A stretch of 14,903 nt of DNA from Acholeplasmatales bacterium. GTDB lineage: Bacteria > Bacillota_I > Bacilli_A > Acholeplasmatales > Anaeroplasmataceae. The notes beneath the pieces were generated by a model. That model did not search any database, was not told the DNA's origin, and was given only the letters and a program-made list of their open reading frames with translations. The stretch covers positions 1 through 14,903 of the forward strand of contig JAEELU010000084.1 of the NCBI GenBank assembly GCA_016282815.1, in the 5' to 3' direction. Shown piece after piece: positions 1-7,539 of this stretch. Made by a program: the position numbers and the translations under genes. Every line of letters begins with the position of its first letter. Position 1 is the stretch's first letter.

Positions 1-10
1 CCTCCTCTTA
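1..10 (-). promoter_or_regulatory. Ribosome binding site of a gene beyond the left edge
   Basis: Read on the minus strand this is TAAGAGGAGG, a near-perfect Shine-Dalgarno sequence. The same ten bases precede the aldolase gene at 8452-8461. It implies a minus-strand gene whose start codon lies a few bases outside the window. Its product cannot be seen. The -10 of its promoter could be TATGAT, read on the minus strand within about 20-28, but this is weak. Confidence 0.6.
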
Positions 11-28
11 TTGTCAATTTTATCATAA

Positions 29-49
29 ATTAATGATAATATCATTAAT
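29..49. repeat. Perfect palindrome, candidate operator
   Basis: Two 10-base arms, ATTAATGATA and TATCATTAAT, flank a single central A with no mismatch. The site overlaps the stop codon of the small gene at 45-257 and lies about 20-40 bases upstream of the ribosome binding site of the off-window gene. There is no U-run after the symmetry on either strand, so an operator is more likely than a terminator. Which protein would bind is unknown. Confidence 0.45.
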
Positions 50-257
50 ATTCTGTCTTTATTTCCTCTTCTATTCCATACATCTTAACGAATTTTTCTA
101 AATCAGTATAATCGGTAATTAGCATTATTTCCATAAATTCTCTAGTATTCTTATTTTTAAAGCCAACTACAGCCTCACCAGTACAAATAGATTTACGAAT
201 TATAGGTATTAGATTCTCTCTATCCCATTCTATCGTTTTTGATTTTTTCTTAAACAT
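45..257 (-). CDS. Small conserved protein of unknown function (70 aa)
   Basis: This encodes a 70-residue soluble protein with no signal peptide or membrane segment. Its N-terminus is lysine-rich (MFKKKSK), followed by the stretch ICTGEAVVGF around residues 24-33 and a Leu/Met-rich second half (IMLITDYTDLEKF) ending near MYGI. Small proteins of this look occur widely in Bacillota, and I recall them sometimes carrying the misleading label 'aspartate dehydrogenase'. At 70 residues it cannot be that enzyme, so I give no function. The start ATG at 257 is set by AGGAG at 266-270, eight bases upstream. It is divergent from the TetR gene, so their promoters share the 258-339 gap. It is read toward the off-window gene and could be co-transcribed with it, since no terminator separates them. 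Confidence 0.75.
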   Translation of the reverse strand: MFKKKSKTIEWDRENLIPIIRKSICTGEAVVGFKNKNTREFMEIMLITDYTDLEKFVKMYGIEEEIKTEY

Positions 258-289
258 AGCTTCATCTCCTACTAGTAAAAATAAAAAAA

Positions 290-317
290 TTGTGCTTTTA
301 GATAAATATGTTATAAT
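290..317 (+). promoter_or_regulatory. Promoter of the TetR-family gene
   Basis: The -35 TTGTGC (290-295) and -10 TATAAT (312-317) are separated by 16 bases. The -10 is preceded by TGT, giving an extended -10 (TGnTATAAT). The predicted transcript starts near 324-326, leaving a leader of only about 15 bases before the ATG at 340. A much weaker divergent pair, TTACAA (327-322) and TATCTA (304-299) with a 17-base spacer, could serve the minus-strand gene at 45-257. Confidence 0.6.
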
Positions 318-320
318 CTA
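299..320. promoter_or_regulatory. Candidate autoregulatory operator for the TetR protein
   Basis: An imperfect 22-base inverted repeat has outer arms TAGAT (299-303) and ATCTA (316-320), with two further symmetric positions inside. It covers the -10 box of the plus promoter and the possible -10 of the divergent gene. TetR-family regulators usually bind such inverted repeats in their own promoter. The assignment is inference from position and symmetry only. Confidence 0.3.
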
Positions 321-339
321 GTTGTAAGGGGTGTTAATT

Positions 340-903
340 ATGGCAGAATACCGTAACGTACAACGTTCTAAGAGATTAATAAGAACTGCTTTTGCAAACC
401 TTATTAAGGAAAAAAAGGATATCTCTAAAATTACAGTAAAAGAAATTGTAGAAAGAGCACATATATCTAAATCTACATTCTACTGTCACTACCAAGATAT
501 TTACGCTGTAGGTGAAGAATTCGATCAAGAAATTGTTCATCTAATCGAAGCTGCCTTTAACGAGAATATAACAAGTGAACATACAGATTTCATTCGTTTT
601 ATCGAAGCTCTTATAAAGTCATTTGATGCGAACAAAGAAATCTACAGTATGTTATTATGTGCAGATGTATCTGGTAGTTATATAGATAAGCTTAAAACTA
701 TTTGTGTTGAAAGATTAAATAAAGATATGAGACTTGAAGCCATATCTGATGATGATACAACTAGATTAACAGAAATAACTATTATTACAAATGGTATTGT
801 ATATACAATCGTTGATTACCTAAAGGGTAAAATCAAAGCAACTCTACCCGAATTAATCGATAAGATTAATAGAATAGTCATTAAGCTATCGAAAAAAGCC
901 TAG
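340..903 (+). CDS. TetR/AcrR-family transcriptional regulator
   Basis: This is a 187-residue DNA-binding regulator. The N-terminal TetR domain is clear. A first helix (about 9-25) leads into a helix-turn-helix at about 31-52 with the typical run ITVKEIVERAHISKSTFYCH, then YQDIYAVGEEF starting helix 4. The remaining ~130 residues are helical and should form the ligand-binding and dimer domain; they show nothing that identifies the ligand. A start at GTG 331 is possible, but that codon lies inside the Shine-Dalgarno AAGGGGTG (326-333), so ATG 340 is preferred. It is the only plus-strand gene here, divergent from the 70-residue protein and convergent with the dehydrogenase. No efflux pump is adjacent inside the window, so its target may be the divergent gene or lie to the left. 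Confidence 0.88.
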   Translation: MAEYRNVQRSKRLIRTAFANLIKEKKDISKITVKEIVERAHISKSTFYCHYQDIYAVGEEFDQEIVHLIEAAFNENITSEHTDFIRFIEALIKSFDANKEIYSMLLCADVSGSYIDKLKTICVERLNKDMRLEAISDDDTTRLTEITIITNGIVYTIVDYLKGKIKATLPELIDKINRIVIKLSKKA

Positions 904-922
904 AAATAGGCTTTTTATTTTT
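892..922. terminator. Bidirectional intrinsic terminator between convergent genes
   Basis: A perfect 10-bp stem, AAAAAGCCTA (893-902) and TAGGCTTTTT (907-916), has a GAAA loop. It is followed by a T-rich run on the plus strand (CTTTTTATTTTT), and by a T-run on the minus strand as well. The stop codons of both genes are built into it: TAG at 901-903 and, on the minus strand, TAA at 917-915. Confidence 0.85.
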
Positions 923-2024
923 CCCAAGGGAATACATATTTAAGCTTTAAGGAATCTCTAACCTGGCTCATTTCCTTTTGTACAGGCTCAGAAATAGGAA
1001 CACCCTTATTCTTTCTTTCCTGCCATACTAAATATTCCTTCTCACCTGCAGTATATATTCTTTCAGCACCTGGTGCCTTCTTAGATGCTCTAATAGCTCT
1101 AATGATATCACCAGATTTTTTTCTACATAAATCCTCACCTAGGAAATGGTTTGTATCAATTGCGATAAAGAAATGTCCTAAATGATAAGGAACCTTTTTA
1201 CCATCCTTATCCTTTCCATTTAAATCCTTACCATAATTACCATCCTGAAGGGAAGCTGATAATAATTCTACAGCAAGAGCGTATCCAAAGCCCTTATATC
1301 CACCTAATGCCTCACCGATACCACCAAGTGTAGTAAGTGCAGCCTCTCCACTTCTAATCTTCTTTAGAGCTACACCAGCATCACCTGTTACAGGCTCTCC
1401 ATCTAATCCAACTATAGTTCCAGGATGAACATCCTCACCGATTCTTTCATAATATTCAATCTTTCCATTTTGAGTGATTGATGATGCACAGTCGATTACA
1501 AAATCAAATTCCTCATCAGTTGGAATACCAATTGTTAAAGGGTTTGTTCCAAACATACCCTCAACACCAAATGTAGGTGCAACGCTAGGACGTGCATTAG
1601 TACCTGTAATACCGATACATCCAGCCTTCGCAGCCATCGATGCATAATATCCAGCTATACCATAATGGCATGAATTTCTAACTACAACCATACCCATACC
1701 ATACTTTTTAGCCTTATCAATTGCCATTTGCATAGATTTATAGCCAATAACCTGACCCATACCATCATGTCCATCAACGACGGCTGTTGTTTCAGTTTCC
1801 TTTATTATTTCATAATTAGTAATAGGATTTTGAATACCATCTACTATTCTATCGATATAAATAGGCTTAAATCTATTACAGCCATGTGATTCAATTCCTC
1901 TTTTATCTGATTCTAATAATACATCTGTACAAATCTTAGCATCCTCCAAAGGAACACCATAGCCTACAAACGCATCTGTTATAAATTTATATGCTGTATC
2001 CCAATCTAAATATACCTTACCCAT
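915..2024 (-). CDS. Ldh2-family NAD(P)-dependent malate/lactate-type dehydrogenase
   Basis: This encodes a 369-residue cytosolic oxidoreductase of the Ldh2 (malate / L-sulfolactate / ureidoglycolate dehydrogenase) family, which reduces or oxidises 2-hydroxy/2-oxo acids with NAD(P)H and is unrelated to classical LDH. Family marks are ESHGCNR near residue 47 (the His of SHG is the usual catalytic residue), NSCHYGIAGYY near 138-148, GTNPLTIGIP near 178-187, and GYKGFGYALAVELLS near 262-276. Length is normal for the family. The open frame extends five codons upstream to a TTG, but that codon overlaps the Shine-Dalgarno GGAGG at 2037-2033, so ATG 2024 is the start, eight bases downstream. The substrate cannot be decided from sequence; malate, lactate or ureidoglycolate are options. 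The gene stands alone between two terminators and has its own likely promoter. Confidence 0.9.
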   Translation of the reverse strand: MGKVYLDWDTAYKFITDAFVGYGVPLEDAKICTDVLLESDKRGIESHGCNRFKPIYIDRIVDGIQNPITNYEIIKETETTAVVDGHDGMGQVIGYKSMQMAIDKAKKYGMGMVVVRNSCHYGIAGYYASMAAKAGCIGITGTNARPSVAPTFGVEGMFGTNPLTIGIPTDEEFDFVIDCASSITQNGKIEYYERIGEDVHPGTIVGLDGEPVTGDAGVALKKIRSGEAALTTLGGIGEALGGYKGFGYALAVELLSASLQDGNYGKDLNGKDKDGKKVPYHLGHFFIAIDTNHFLGEDLCRKKSGDIIRAIRASKKAPGAERIYTAGEKEYLVWQERKNKGVPISEPVQKEMSQVRDSLKLKYVFPWEK

Positions 2025-2056
2025 AATTATTTCCTCCAATCGAATTTCTTAATTTA

Positions 2057-2062
2057 ATTATA
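2057..2062 (-). promoter_or_regulatory. Probable -10 element of the dehydrogenase gene
   Basis: A perfect TATAAT on the minus strand lies 20 bases upstream of the Shine-Dalgarno of the dehydrogenase. No good -35 is visible at 16-18 bases; that region is the T-run of the preceding terminator. The preceding operon is terminated just upstream, so a promoter is needed here. Confidence 0.4.
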
Positions 2063-2074
2063 ATCTATATTAAA

Positions 2075-2104
2075 CAAAAAGAAAATGAGGAATTACATTC
2101 CTCA
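2075..2104 (-). terminator. Intrinsic terminator of the tilS-hpt-ftsH-rqcP operon
   Basis: On the minus strand TGAGGAAT pairs perfectly with ATTCCTCA (8 bp) around a GTA loop, followed by TTTTCTTTTTG. It lies about ten bases beyond the stop codon of the membrane-protein gene at 2114-2512. Confidence 0.8.
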
Positions 2105-2113
2105 TCATCATTT

Positions 2114-2512
2114 TTATTCTGTTTGAGTGGCTTCCTGCTCCTCAGCAATTAAACCTAGAATACCACCAATTAAATAGAATATACTAGCGAATACTCCAAT
2201 GATAATCATAATAACATGTGGTGCAATATTCTTAACATTATTATTAAGCTTCTTTTTAGCATATGTTGCTAAGCAGATAGCAACTATTAATAGGATTATA
2301 GCAATAATAACAGCTACTAATAAACCAACACCTAGTGCCTTAATTTGTTCAACTGAAAGCTTATTAGTATCGATAGCCTTTTGTTGCTCATAAAGCTTGT
2401 CTGGCATTGCAATCATAACAATAGGAAGAACAAGGAATAATACTGTAAACACTAAAGCAATAATGTTAAAAATCTTACCAATAAGATACATGATTTTTGA
2501 TGCTTCCTTCAT
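2114..2512 (-). CDS. Small three-pass membrane protein, function unknown
   Basis: This is a 132-residue protein with three strongly hydrophobic segments at about 9-35, 60-84 and 98-122. The lysine cluster YAKKKLNNN (84-92) after the second segment fits an inside loop. That places the N-terminus in the cytoplasm and the short acidic tail (AEEQEATQTE) outside. The last segment, ending YLIGGILGLI, resembles small DUF4064-like membrane proteins, but I cannot confirm the family. The start ATG 2512 follows GGGAGG with a seven-base spacer. It is the last gene of the operon, 18 bases after rqcP and directly before the terminator. Nothing in the sequence links it functionally to FtsH. Confidence 0.75.
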   Translation of the reverse strand: MKEASKIMYLIGKIFNIIALVFTVLFLVLPIVMIAMPDKLYEQQKAIDTNKLSVEQIKALGVGLLVAVIIAIILLIVAICLATYAKKKLNNNVKNIAPHVIMIIIGVFASIFYLIGGILGLIAEEQEATQTE

Positions 2513-2530
2513 ATTTTATCCTCCCTTCTG

Positions 2531-2788
2531 TTAAATTTTCTTTGTTTCATCTATCAATTCATACATTGTAGATGATAAATCCTTTTTAGTTTTTTCATCG
2601 ATAGAAAGTACTCTAATATTTACTATCTTCGTACCAAACTCAATAGTTATTATATCAGATACCTTTATCTCTTTAGATGGCTTAGCAAGCTTACCATTAA
2701 CTAATATTCTTTCAGAGGTTGCAACCTCCTTAGCTACAGTTCTTCTTTTGATAAGCCTTGAAACCTTTAAATATTTATCTAATCTCAT
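2531..2788 (-). CDS. rqcP: RqcP-type S4-domain RNA-binding protein
   Basis: This is an 85-residue protein consisting almost entirely of one S4 RNA-binding domain: [20 protein letters not shown] at 1-20, then VNGKLAKPSKEIKVSDIITI at about 31-50. It belongs to the HslR/Hsp15 family. The closest known counterpart by size and form is Bacillus YabO, now RqcP, which binds stalled 50S-peptidyl-tRNA complexes and works with RqcH to add C-terminal alanine tails to nascent chains. The start ATG shares its A with the ftsH stop (TAATG), so translation is probably coupled to ftsH. In Bacillus this gene sits in a different nearby cluster, so the ftsH linkage is a local feature. RqcH itself is not in the window. 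Family assignment is firm; orthology to RqcP rather than another small S4 protein is likely. Confidence 0.85.
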   Translation of the reverse strand: MRLDKYLKVSRLIKRRTVAKEVATSERILVNGKLAKPSKEIKVSDIITIEFGTKIVNIRVLSIDEKTKKDLSSTMYELIDETKKI

Positions 2789-4884
2789 TATTCTTCTTTA
2801 TTATCTTCTGGCTTTGATGAATCATCAGATGGTTGTGCTTCTTGAGCTTCCTCATTCTTTTCATTAGAATTATCTTCTAATTCCTTGCACTCCTTAGCAT
2901 CAGTAGCTTCAGCTTCTTGAGGCTTTTCTTCCTCTAGCTTCTTAGCTTCTTCCTTAGCCTTTGCTTGAGCTAATTTTTCTTCTTCCTTCTTGTCATACCA
3001 AGAAAGATGACCAGTTGCTTCAATTTCATCAATATCAGTCTTAGTTAATGTTTCAACCTTGATTAGGTAATTAGCAATAGTCTTTAATAGATCTAAATTA
3101 TCTAATAAAACCTTTCTTGCTCTTTCGTAGCATTCCTCAACGATATTTCTTACTTCCTTATCAATTTCTAAAGCTACCTGGTCAGAGAAGTTCTTTTCCT
3201 TTAGATAATCTCTACCTAGGAATACACTTCCACCATTTTGCTCATATGTGATAGGACCTAAATTACTCATACCAAATTGAGTTACCATTGCACGAGCAAT
3301 CTTAGTTGCTTGCTCAAAGTCATTTGAAGCACCTGTAGAGATTTCACCGAAATTAATTTCTTCAGATACTCTACCACCTAAATAACCAGTAATTCTATCT
3401 AATAATGATTGCTTAGTCTCTAAATATCTTTCTTCCTCTGGTAGCATTAATGCATATCCACCAGCTTGACCACGAGGAATGATTGTAACCTTTTGAACAA
3501 TATTTGCATTATCAAGCTTTAAACCAATTACGGCATGACCAGCCTCATGATGAGCAATAGTATTCTTCTCTGTAGCAGAGATTACTCTACTCTTCTTAGC
3601 AGGACCCATCATAACTCTATCTGTAGCCTCATCTAAATCCTGAGTATTAATAACCTTACGATTATCTCTTGCAGCAAGTAATGCAGCCTCATTTAAGATA
3701 TTAGCTAGGTCAGCTCCACTAAAGCCTGGAGTTCTTTGAGCAATATCCTCAAATTTAATGCTAGGATCTAAATGCTTATTTCTAGCATGAACACGAAGGA
3801 TTGCCTCTCTACCCTTAACATCTGGGTTTGCGATTGTAATTTGTCTATCAAAACGTCCTGGACGTAATAATGCTGGGTCTAGTACATCTGGTCTGTTTGT
3901 TGCAGCCATAACGATAACACCTGCATTACCATTAAAACCATCCATTTCAACTAATAGCTGATTTAATGTTTGCTCACGCTCATCGTGACCTCCACCCATA
4001 CCAGCACCACGCTGACGACCTACGGCATCAATTTCATCGATGAAGATAATACAAGGTGCATTATCCTTTGCTGTCTTGAACATGTCTCTTACACGTGAAG
4101 CACCAACACCGACGAACATTTCAACGAAATCTGAACCTGAAATTGAGAAGAATGGTACACCTGCTTCTCCGGCTACTGCCTTTGCAAGTAATGTCTTACC
4201 TGTACCTGGAGGACCGAATAATAATACGCCCTTAGGTATCTTAGCTCCAATTTCATTATATTTTCTAGGATTCTTAAGGAAGTCTATAATTTCAACAAGC
4301 TCTTCCTTTTCCTCGTCACATCCAGCAACATCATTAAATGTTACAGTCTTACCCTTAGAAAGCTTGGCAGTTGACTTAGCAAAATCAAATGCTCCGCCTC
4401 CACCACCCTGCATTCTAGATAGGTTTCTAAATAATATATACATTACAATTCCAATAATTAAATATGGAATGAATGATATTAATAATGATAACCAAAGATT
4501 ATCACTTATTGTTTCCATCTTAAGTGTTAGCTTTGGTGTTACGTTATTTACTTTAAATACACCTGTTTGAATTTCCTTTACTGTATCGTATGTAACAACA
4601 ACACTAAATGATTTAGTTGTATTACCTGCTGTATACTGACCAGAAATTGTATATAGTAAATAATTATCTCCACCTACAGGCTTTGCTGTAACAGTATTAT
4701 TCTTAATAGTACCATTTTCGCAAATTTCAGCGAATGTATTATAGCTTAATACCTCTGCTCTATCTCTTGCGATATAGTTAATTAGGAAAATAACACCAAC
4801 AATTGAGATAATAACTACTAATAAAAACATCAGGTCAAATTTTCTTCTAGGTGCTTGACCATTTTTATTCTCGTTATTTTGCAT
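2788..4884 (-). CDS. ftsH: ATP-dependent zinc metalloprotease FtsH
   Basis: This 698-residue membrane-bound AAA+ protease degrades misfolded and regulatory membrane and cytosolic proteins as a hexamer. The first membrane helix is at about 17-38, an extracytoplasmic domain at 39-130, and the second helix at about 132-152. A glycine-rich linker at 160-164 is followed by the AAA domain: Walker A GPPGTGKT 224-231, Walker B IIFIDE 279-284, and the second region of homology around [20 protein letters not shown] 328-347. The zinc site is HEAGH 446-450 with the third ligand Asp522 in [11 protein letters not shown]. All catalytic residues are present. From about 632 there is a 65-residue, very Glu/Lys-rich, probably disordered tail, longer than in many homologues. 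The start ATG 4884 follows AAGGAG by eight bases. It lies 26 bases after hpt and one base overlaps rqcP. Confidence 0.97.
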   Translation of the reverse strand: MQNNENKNGQAPRRKFDLMFLLVVIISIVGVIFLINYIARDRAEVLSYNTFAEICENGTIKNNTVTAKPVGGDNYLLYTISGQYTAGNTTKSFSVVVTYDTVKEIQTGVFKVNNVTPKLTLKMETISDNLWLSLLISFIPYLIIGIVMYILFRNLSRMQGGGGGAFDFAKSTAKLSKGKTVTFNDVAGCDEEKEELVEIIDFLKNPRKYNEIGAKIPKGVLLFGPPGTGKTLLAKAVAGEAGVPFFSISGSDFVEMFVGVGASRVRDMFKTAKDNAPCIIFIDEIDAVGRQRGAGMGGGHDEREQTLNQLLVEMDGFNGNAGVIVMAATNRPDVLDPALLRPGRFDRQITIANPDVKGREAILRVHARNKHLDPSIKFEDIAQRTPGFSGADLANILNEAALLAARDNRKVINTQDLDEATDRVMMGPAKKSRVISATEKNTIAHHEAGHAVIGLKLDNANIVQKVTIIPRGQAGGYALMLPEEERYLETKQSLLDRITGYLGGRVSEEINFGEISTGASNDFEQATKIARAMVTQFGMSNLGPITYEQNGGSVFLGRDYLKEKNFSDQVALEIDKEVRNIVEECYERARKVLLDNLDLLKTIANYLIKVETLTKTDIDEIEATGHLSWYDKKEEEKLAQAKAKEEAKKLEEEKPQEAEATDAKECKELEDNSNEKNEEAQEAQPSDDSSKPEDNKEE

Positions 4885-4910
4885 CTAAATCTCTCCTTAT
4901 TACTTATTAA

Positions 4911-5447
4911 TTACTTATTAGAATATATCTCCTCTTTTAATACACCAATGAATGGTAGATTACGGTAATGCTCATTATAATCAAGACCATAGCCTACAAC
5001 GAACTCATCAGGTACTAAGCCTCCAACATATTCTGGATTAATATTAACAACTCTTCCCTCAGGCTTATCTAGCATAACACAAATTGCTACTGTCTTAGCC
5101 CCATTCTGTAATAATAAATTTCTTACAGCGTTAATTGTTCTTCCTGAATCAAGGATGTCATCAATAATGATAACATTTCTATCCTTAACATTAGGAACAT
5201 CTCCCTTAATTGTTATTGTACCAACAGAATGTGTACCTGCATAAGATGAGCATCTTAAATAATCAACTGAACACTTTATGTCTACATACTTAAGTAAATC
5301 AGACATAAATGGTAAGCATCCCTTTAATAATCCGATAAAAAGTGGATCCTTATCCTTGTAATCCTTGTTGATTGCTTGACCAACTCTCTTAGTAAGCTCT
5401 TTAATCTCTTCTTCGGTTACAAAAACCTTCTCAATATCATTAATCAT
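4911..5447 (-). CDS. hpt: Hypoxanthine(-guanine) phosphoribosyltransferase
   Basis: This is a 178-residue purine-salvage enzyme that transfers the phosphoribosyl group of PRPP to hypoxanthine or guanine to give IMP or GMP. The PRPP-binding loop VIIIDDILDSGRT lies at 92-104, with acidic pair DD followed by the DSGRT phosphate loop. The flexible-loop region CSSYAG at 66-71 and the base-recognition region PDEFVVGYGLDY near 146-157 fit the family. The frame is open upstream to a TTG at 5462, but GAGG at about 5460-5457 is a good Shine-Dalgarno for ATG 5447 with a nine-base spacer, so the shorter start is used. The gene overlaps the end of tilS by eight bases, suggesting coupled translation. The order tilS-hpt-ftsH is the conserved Bacillota arrangement. 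Confidence 0.94.
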   Translation of the reverse strand: MINDIEKVFVTEEEIKELTKRVGQAINKDYKDKDPLFIGLLKGCLPFMSDLLKYVDIKCSVDYLRCSSYAGTHSVGTITIKGDVPNVKDRNVIIIDDILDSGRTINAVRNLLLQNGAKTVAICVMLDKPEGRVVNINPEYVGGLVPDEFVVGYGLDYNEHYRNLPFIGVLKEEIYSNK

Positions 5448-6747
5448 AACTCTTTTCCTCAACTACCAGATAAATATCTGCATTATTTTTCATTTTATAG
5501 ACCTCATTACTCTTTAAATAATTATAGATCCATAAAATATTGTTATCCCTATCAGCTATAACTGGTACACTATCCCTAATTCGTTTAGGCACCTTTCTAT
5601 CTATCAAGACTCTAGATACCTTTTTTATACCAGATTCAAGGGATATAAAATCACCATCTTTTTTCGTTCTTACGACAAGCGGTAATTTTATATCATTATA
5701 GCATAACTTGATATATTTTGCATTAGATAACGGCATATTTTTTGAAAAATAAAACGTATACTTACCATCAAAAATTTTAACTTCATTAACATTTAATGAA
5801 ATTGATGGAATATCATAAATCTCTTCCTTACTGATGTAGGCTCTATTATATTCTCTATACATCAGGTATCCATCAGATAATTTTAATGATTTTGAACCAT
5901 CATTTTCCTTTAAAAATACTAATATATCATTGATAATATTGTTATTTCTATTGATATAATACCTTTCTAATAATAAGGATATGATATCCTTTCTTAGGGC
6001 TATATCCTTTTCATTAAATGTATTAATATCAATAACATCATTATTGTTATCTAAATATTTAATACTTAATGATCTAATAAAATCAAATGCCTCATGAACC
6101 ATAATTGAATATTTAGATATCTTATCATAAATATCATTACATTCATTTCTTAATAATGGAACTATATTATGTCTAATTCTATTTCTTAAATATAAATCTG
6201 AGCCATTAGATGAATCCTCAAAATATATTAATTCATTATCCTTAGCGAATTTATATATTTCTTCCTTATTAGCACAAAGCAATGGTCTAACAACTCTATA
6301 TCTAGAATTATCATATTGTAGCGCAATACCACCATAGCCGTATAGATTAGAGCCATCCATTATTTTCATTAATACTGTCTCAAGCTGATCATCTAAATGA
6401 TGGGCTGTTGCGATAATATTAGTATCATACTTATGGCATAAATCCTCAAAGAATTGATATCTTGCGCACCTTGCGGAAGCCTCAAAATTACCATTACCAT
6501 CAAAGTGGTAATCTAAAAGCTCAAATGGAACGTTGAGTGTTTTAGCAAACTCACACATTTTTTCTTCCTCAAGCTTCGATTCAGCCCTTACATTATGGTT
6601 AACATGAGCAAGTATTACATCATACCCTAATTTCTTAAGGATATAAATCAATACTACGGAATCAACTCCACCAGATACCGCACATATTACCTTATTGTCT
6701 ATATTAAATTGATTGTTATTAATAAATTCTTTTACCCTATTTATCAT
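5440..6747 (-). CDS. tilS: tRNA(Ile)-lysidine synthase TilS
   Basis: This is a 435-residue enzyme that attaches lysine to C34 of the CAU-anticodon isoleucine tRNA so that it reads AUA instead of AUG; it is essential wherever AUA is decoded this way. The PP-loop ATP pyrophosphatase motif SGGVDS is at 25-30. HVNHNVR at 48-54 and ATAHHLDDQLET at 113-124 complete the N-terminal catalytic domain. The linker and C-terminal TilS domains follow, the latter in the region of about 355-430 (KLPLVVRTKKDGDFI, DRKVPKRIRDSVPVIAD). Length matches the E. coli enzyme. The start ATG 6747 follows AAGGA. It is the first gene of the operon and is preceded by a promoter region. AT-rich coding with many ATA codons fits the need for this enzyme. 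Confidence 0.95.
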   Translation of the reverse strand: MINRVKEFINNNQFNIDNKVICAVSGGVDSVVLIYILKKLGYDVILAHVNHNVRAESKLEEEKMCEFAKTLNVPFELLDYHFDGNGNFEASARCARYQFFEDLCHKYDTNIIATAHHLDDQLETVLMKIMDGSNLYGYGGIALQYDNSRYRVVRPLLCANKEEIYKFAKDNELIYFEDSSNGSDLYLRNRIRHNIVPLLRNECNDIYDKISKYSIMVHEAFDFIRSLSIKYLDNNNDVIDINTFNEKDIALRKDIISLLLERYYINRNNNIINDILVFLKENDGSKSLKLSDGYLMYREYNRAYISKEEIYDIPSISLNVNEVKIFDGKYTFYFSKNMPLSNAKYIKLCYNDIKLPLVVRTKKDGDFISLESGIKKVSRVLIDRKVPKRIRDSVPVIADRDNNILWIYNYLKSNEVYKMKNNADIYLVVEEKSYD

Positions 6748-6768
6748 ATTATCAATTCCTTAGAAAGT

Positions 6769-6787
6769 ATTATACATTATATGTATA
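6769..6787 (-). promoter_or_regulatory. Promoter region of the tilS operon with a small palindrome
   Basis: Two perfect TATAAT boxes lie in tandem on the minus strand at 6781-6776 and 6774-6769, close to the tilS Shine-Dalgarno. The -35 regions are weak and T-rich. A perfect inverted repeat, TATACAT and ATGTATA around TAT (6771-6787), covers the boxes and could be an operator or only a result of AT-richness. Confidence 0.45.
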
Positions 6788-6835
6788 AAAAAATAAAGAT
6801 AATCTAAAATTAACCATAATTACACATAATTAGAG

Positions 6836-6865
6836 AACAAAAGCCTATCAAAAAATGATAGGCTT
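6836..6865 (-). terminator. Intrinsic terminator of the aldolase-isomerase operon
   Basis: On the minus strand AAGCCTATCA pairs perfectly with TGATAGGCTT (10 bp; plus positions 6841-6850 and 6856-6865) around a five-base loop. The stem runs into TTTTGTTC, a short U-tract. It starts 11 bases after the isomerase stop codon. Confidence 0.75.
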
Positions 6866-6875
6866 AATAATTATA

Positions 6876-7511
6876 TTACTTTAATACATTAGTAATGAAA
6901 TCAACGATTTCCTTATCCTTAGCATTTTCGAAGAAATACTTTCTAAATGTAGGTCTATCGATTGTTTCTAGTAAGAAATCCTTATCGATTTCCTTCAAGA
7001 TTTCAATCATAGGTCTATGAGTAATTTCCTTTACTCCATCTAGAATCTTCTTATTTCTTTGTTCAGGTACTACTCTCTCCTTAGGGTAGCCACCACCAAA
7101 TGGTGCCTTAAATAAATTCTCATATACATTCTCAAGATTTAATTCAGCACCCCAACCAAAGCCCTTAGCATATGGCATAGAAATTGCATTACCATCATTA
7201 ATTTGACCAAATAGGTAAGCATCTGATGGTTCTACTACTAAACCACATAATACCTTTGGGAATGAATTTAATGCTAGCATAGCACCAGCACCAGTACCAC
7301 AGCCAGTGATAACAAAGTCTGCAGCCTTAGAGTTTAATAATATTGCAGCTAATAAACCATTTTGAACATATGTTAATGGCTTATCATCAGCGTTTAGCAT
7401 ACCATAGTTATCTACAGTATGACCATATTTTGTAGCAACCTTGTTTAATGTATTATAAATTAATTCATTCTTAGCTGCCTGTGAATTTTCGTTAATTAAT
7501 GCAATTCTCAT
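6876..7511 (-). CDS. RpiB/LacA/LacB-family sugar-phosphate isomerase, divergent type
   Basis: This 211-residue protein of the ribose-5-phosphate isomerase B family should interconvert an aldose- and ketose-phosphate. The N-terminal Rossmann-like half has MRIALINENS, and the catalytic-cysteine motif is clear as GCGTGAG at 70-76 (Cys71). The block where RpiB normally carries HN(D/N)AN is here QINDGN (103-108), so the usual active-site His is Ile. The protein is also longer than the ~150 residues of classical RpiB, with a C-terminal extension from about 150. The substrate may therefore not be ribose-5-phosphate; pentose, tetrose or galactose-6-phosphate isomers are all possible. The frame is open to an ATG at 7562, but that codon lies in a hairpin without a ribosome site, while GGAGG lies ten bases before ATG 7511. 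It follows the aldolase gene and is probably co-transcribed. Confidence 0.85.
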   Translation of the reverse strand: MRIALINENSQAAKNELIYNTLNKVATKYGHTVDNYGMLNADDKPLTYVQNGLLAAILLNSKAADFVITGCGTGAGAMLALNSFPKVLCGLVVEPSDAYLFGQINDGNAISMPYAKGFGWGAELNLENVYENLFKAPFGGGYPKERVVPEQRNKKILDGVKEITHRPMIEILKEIDKDFLLETIDRPTFRKYFFENAKDKEIVDFITNVLK

Positions 7512-7539
7512 TTTCTTTCTTCCTCCAATATAATTAATT

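Noticed and set aside
2788..2990. The Glu/Lys-rich C-terminal tail of FtsH as a separate or fused domain
   Set aside because: It is low-complexity and probably disordered; variable charged tails are common in FtsH, so no fusion is claimed.
4040..4570. A 176-codon open frame on the plus strand opposite ftsH
   Set aside because: It is antisense to the strongly conserved AAA domain and membrane region of FtsH. Its product is low-complexity (Ser/Pro/Ile-rich) with no recognisable motif, and it mirrors ftsH codon use.
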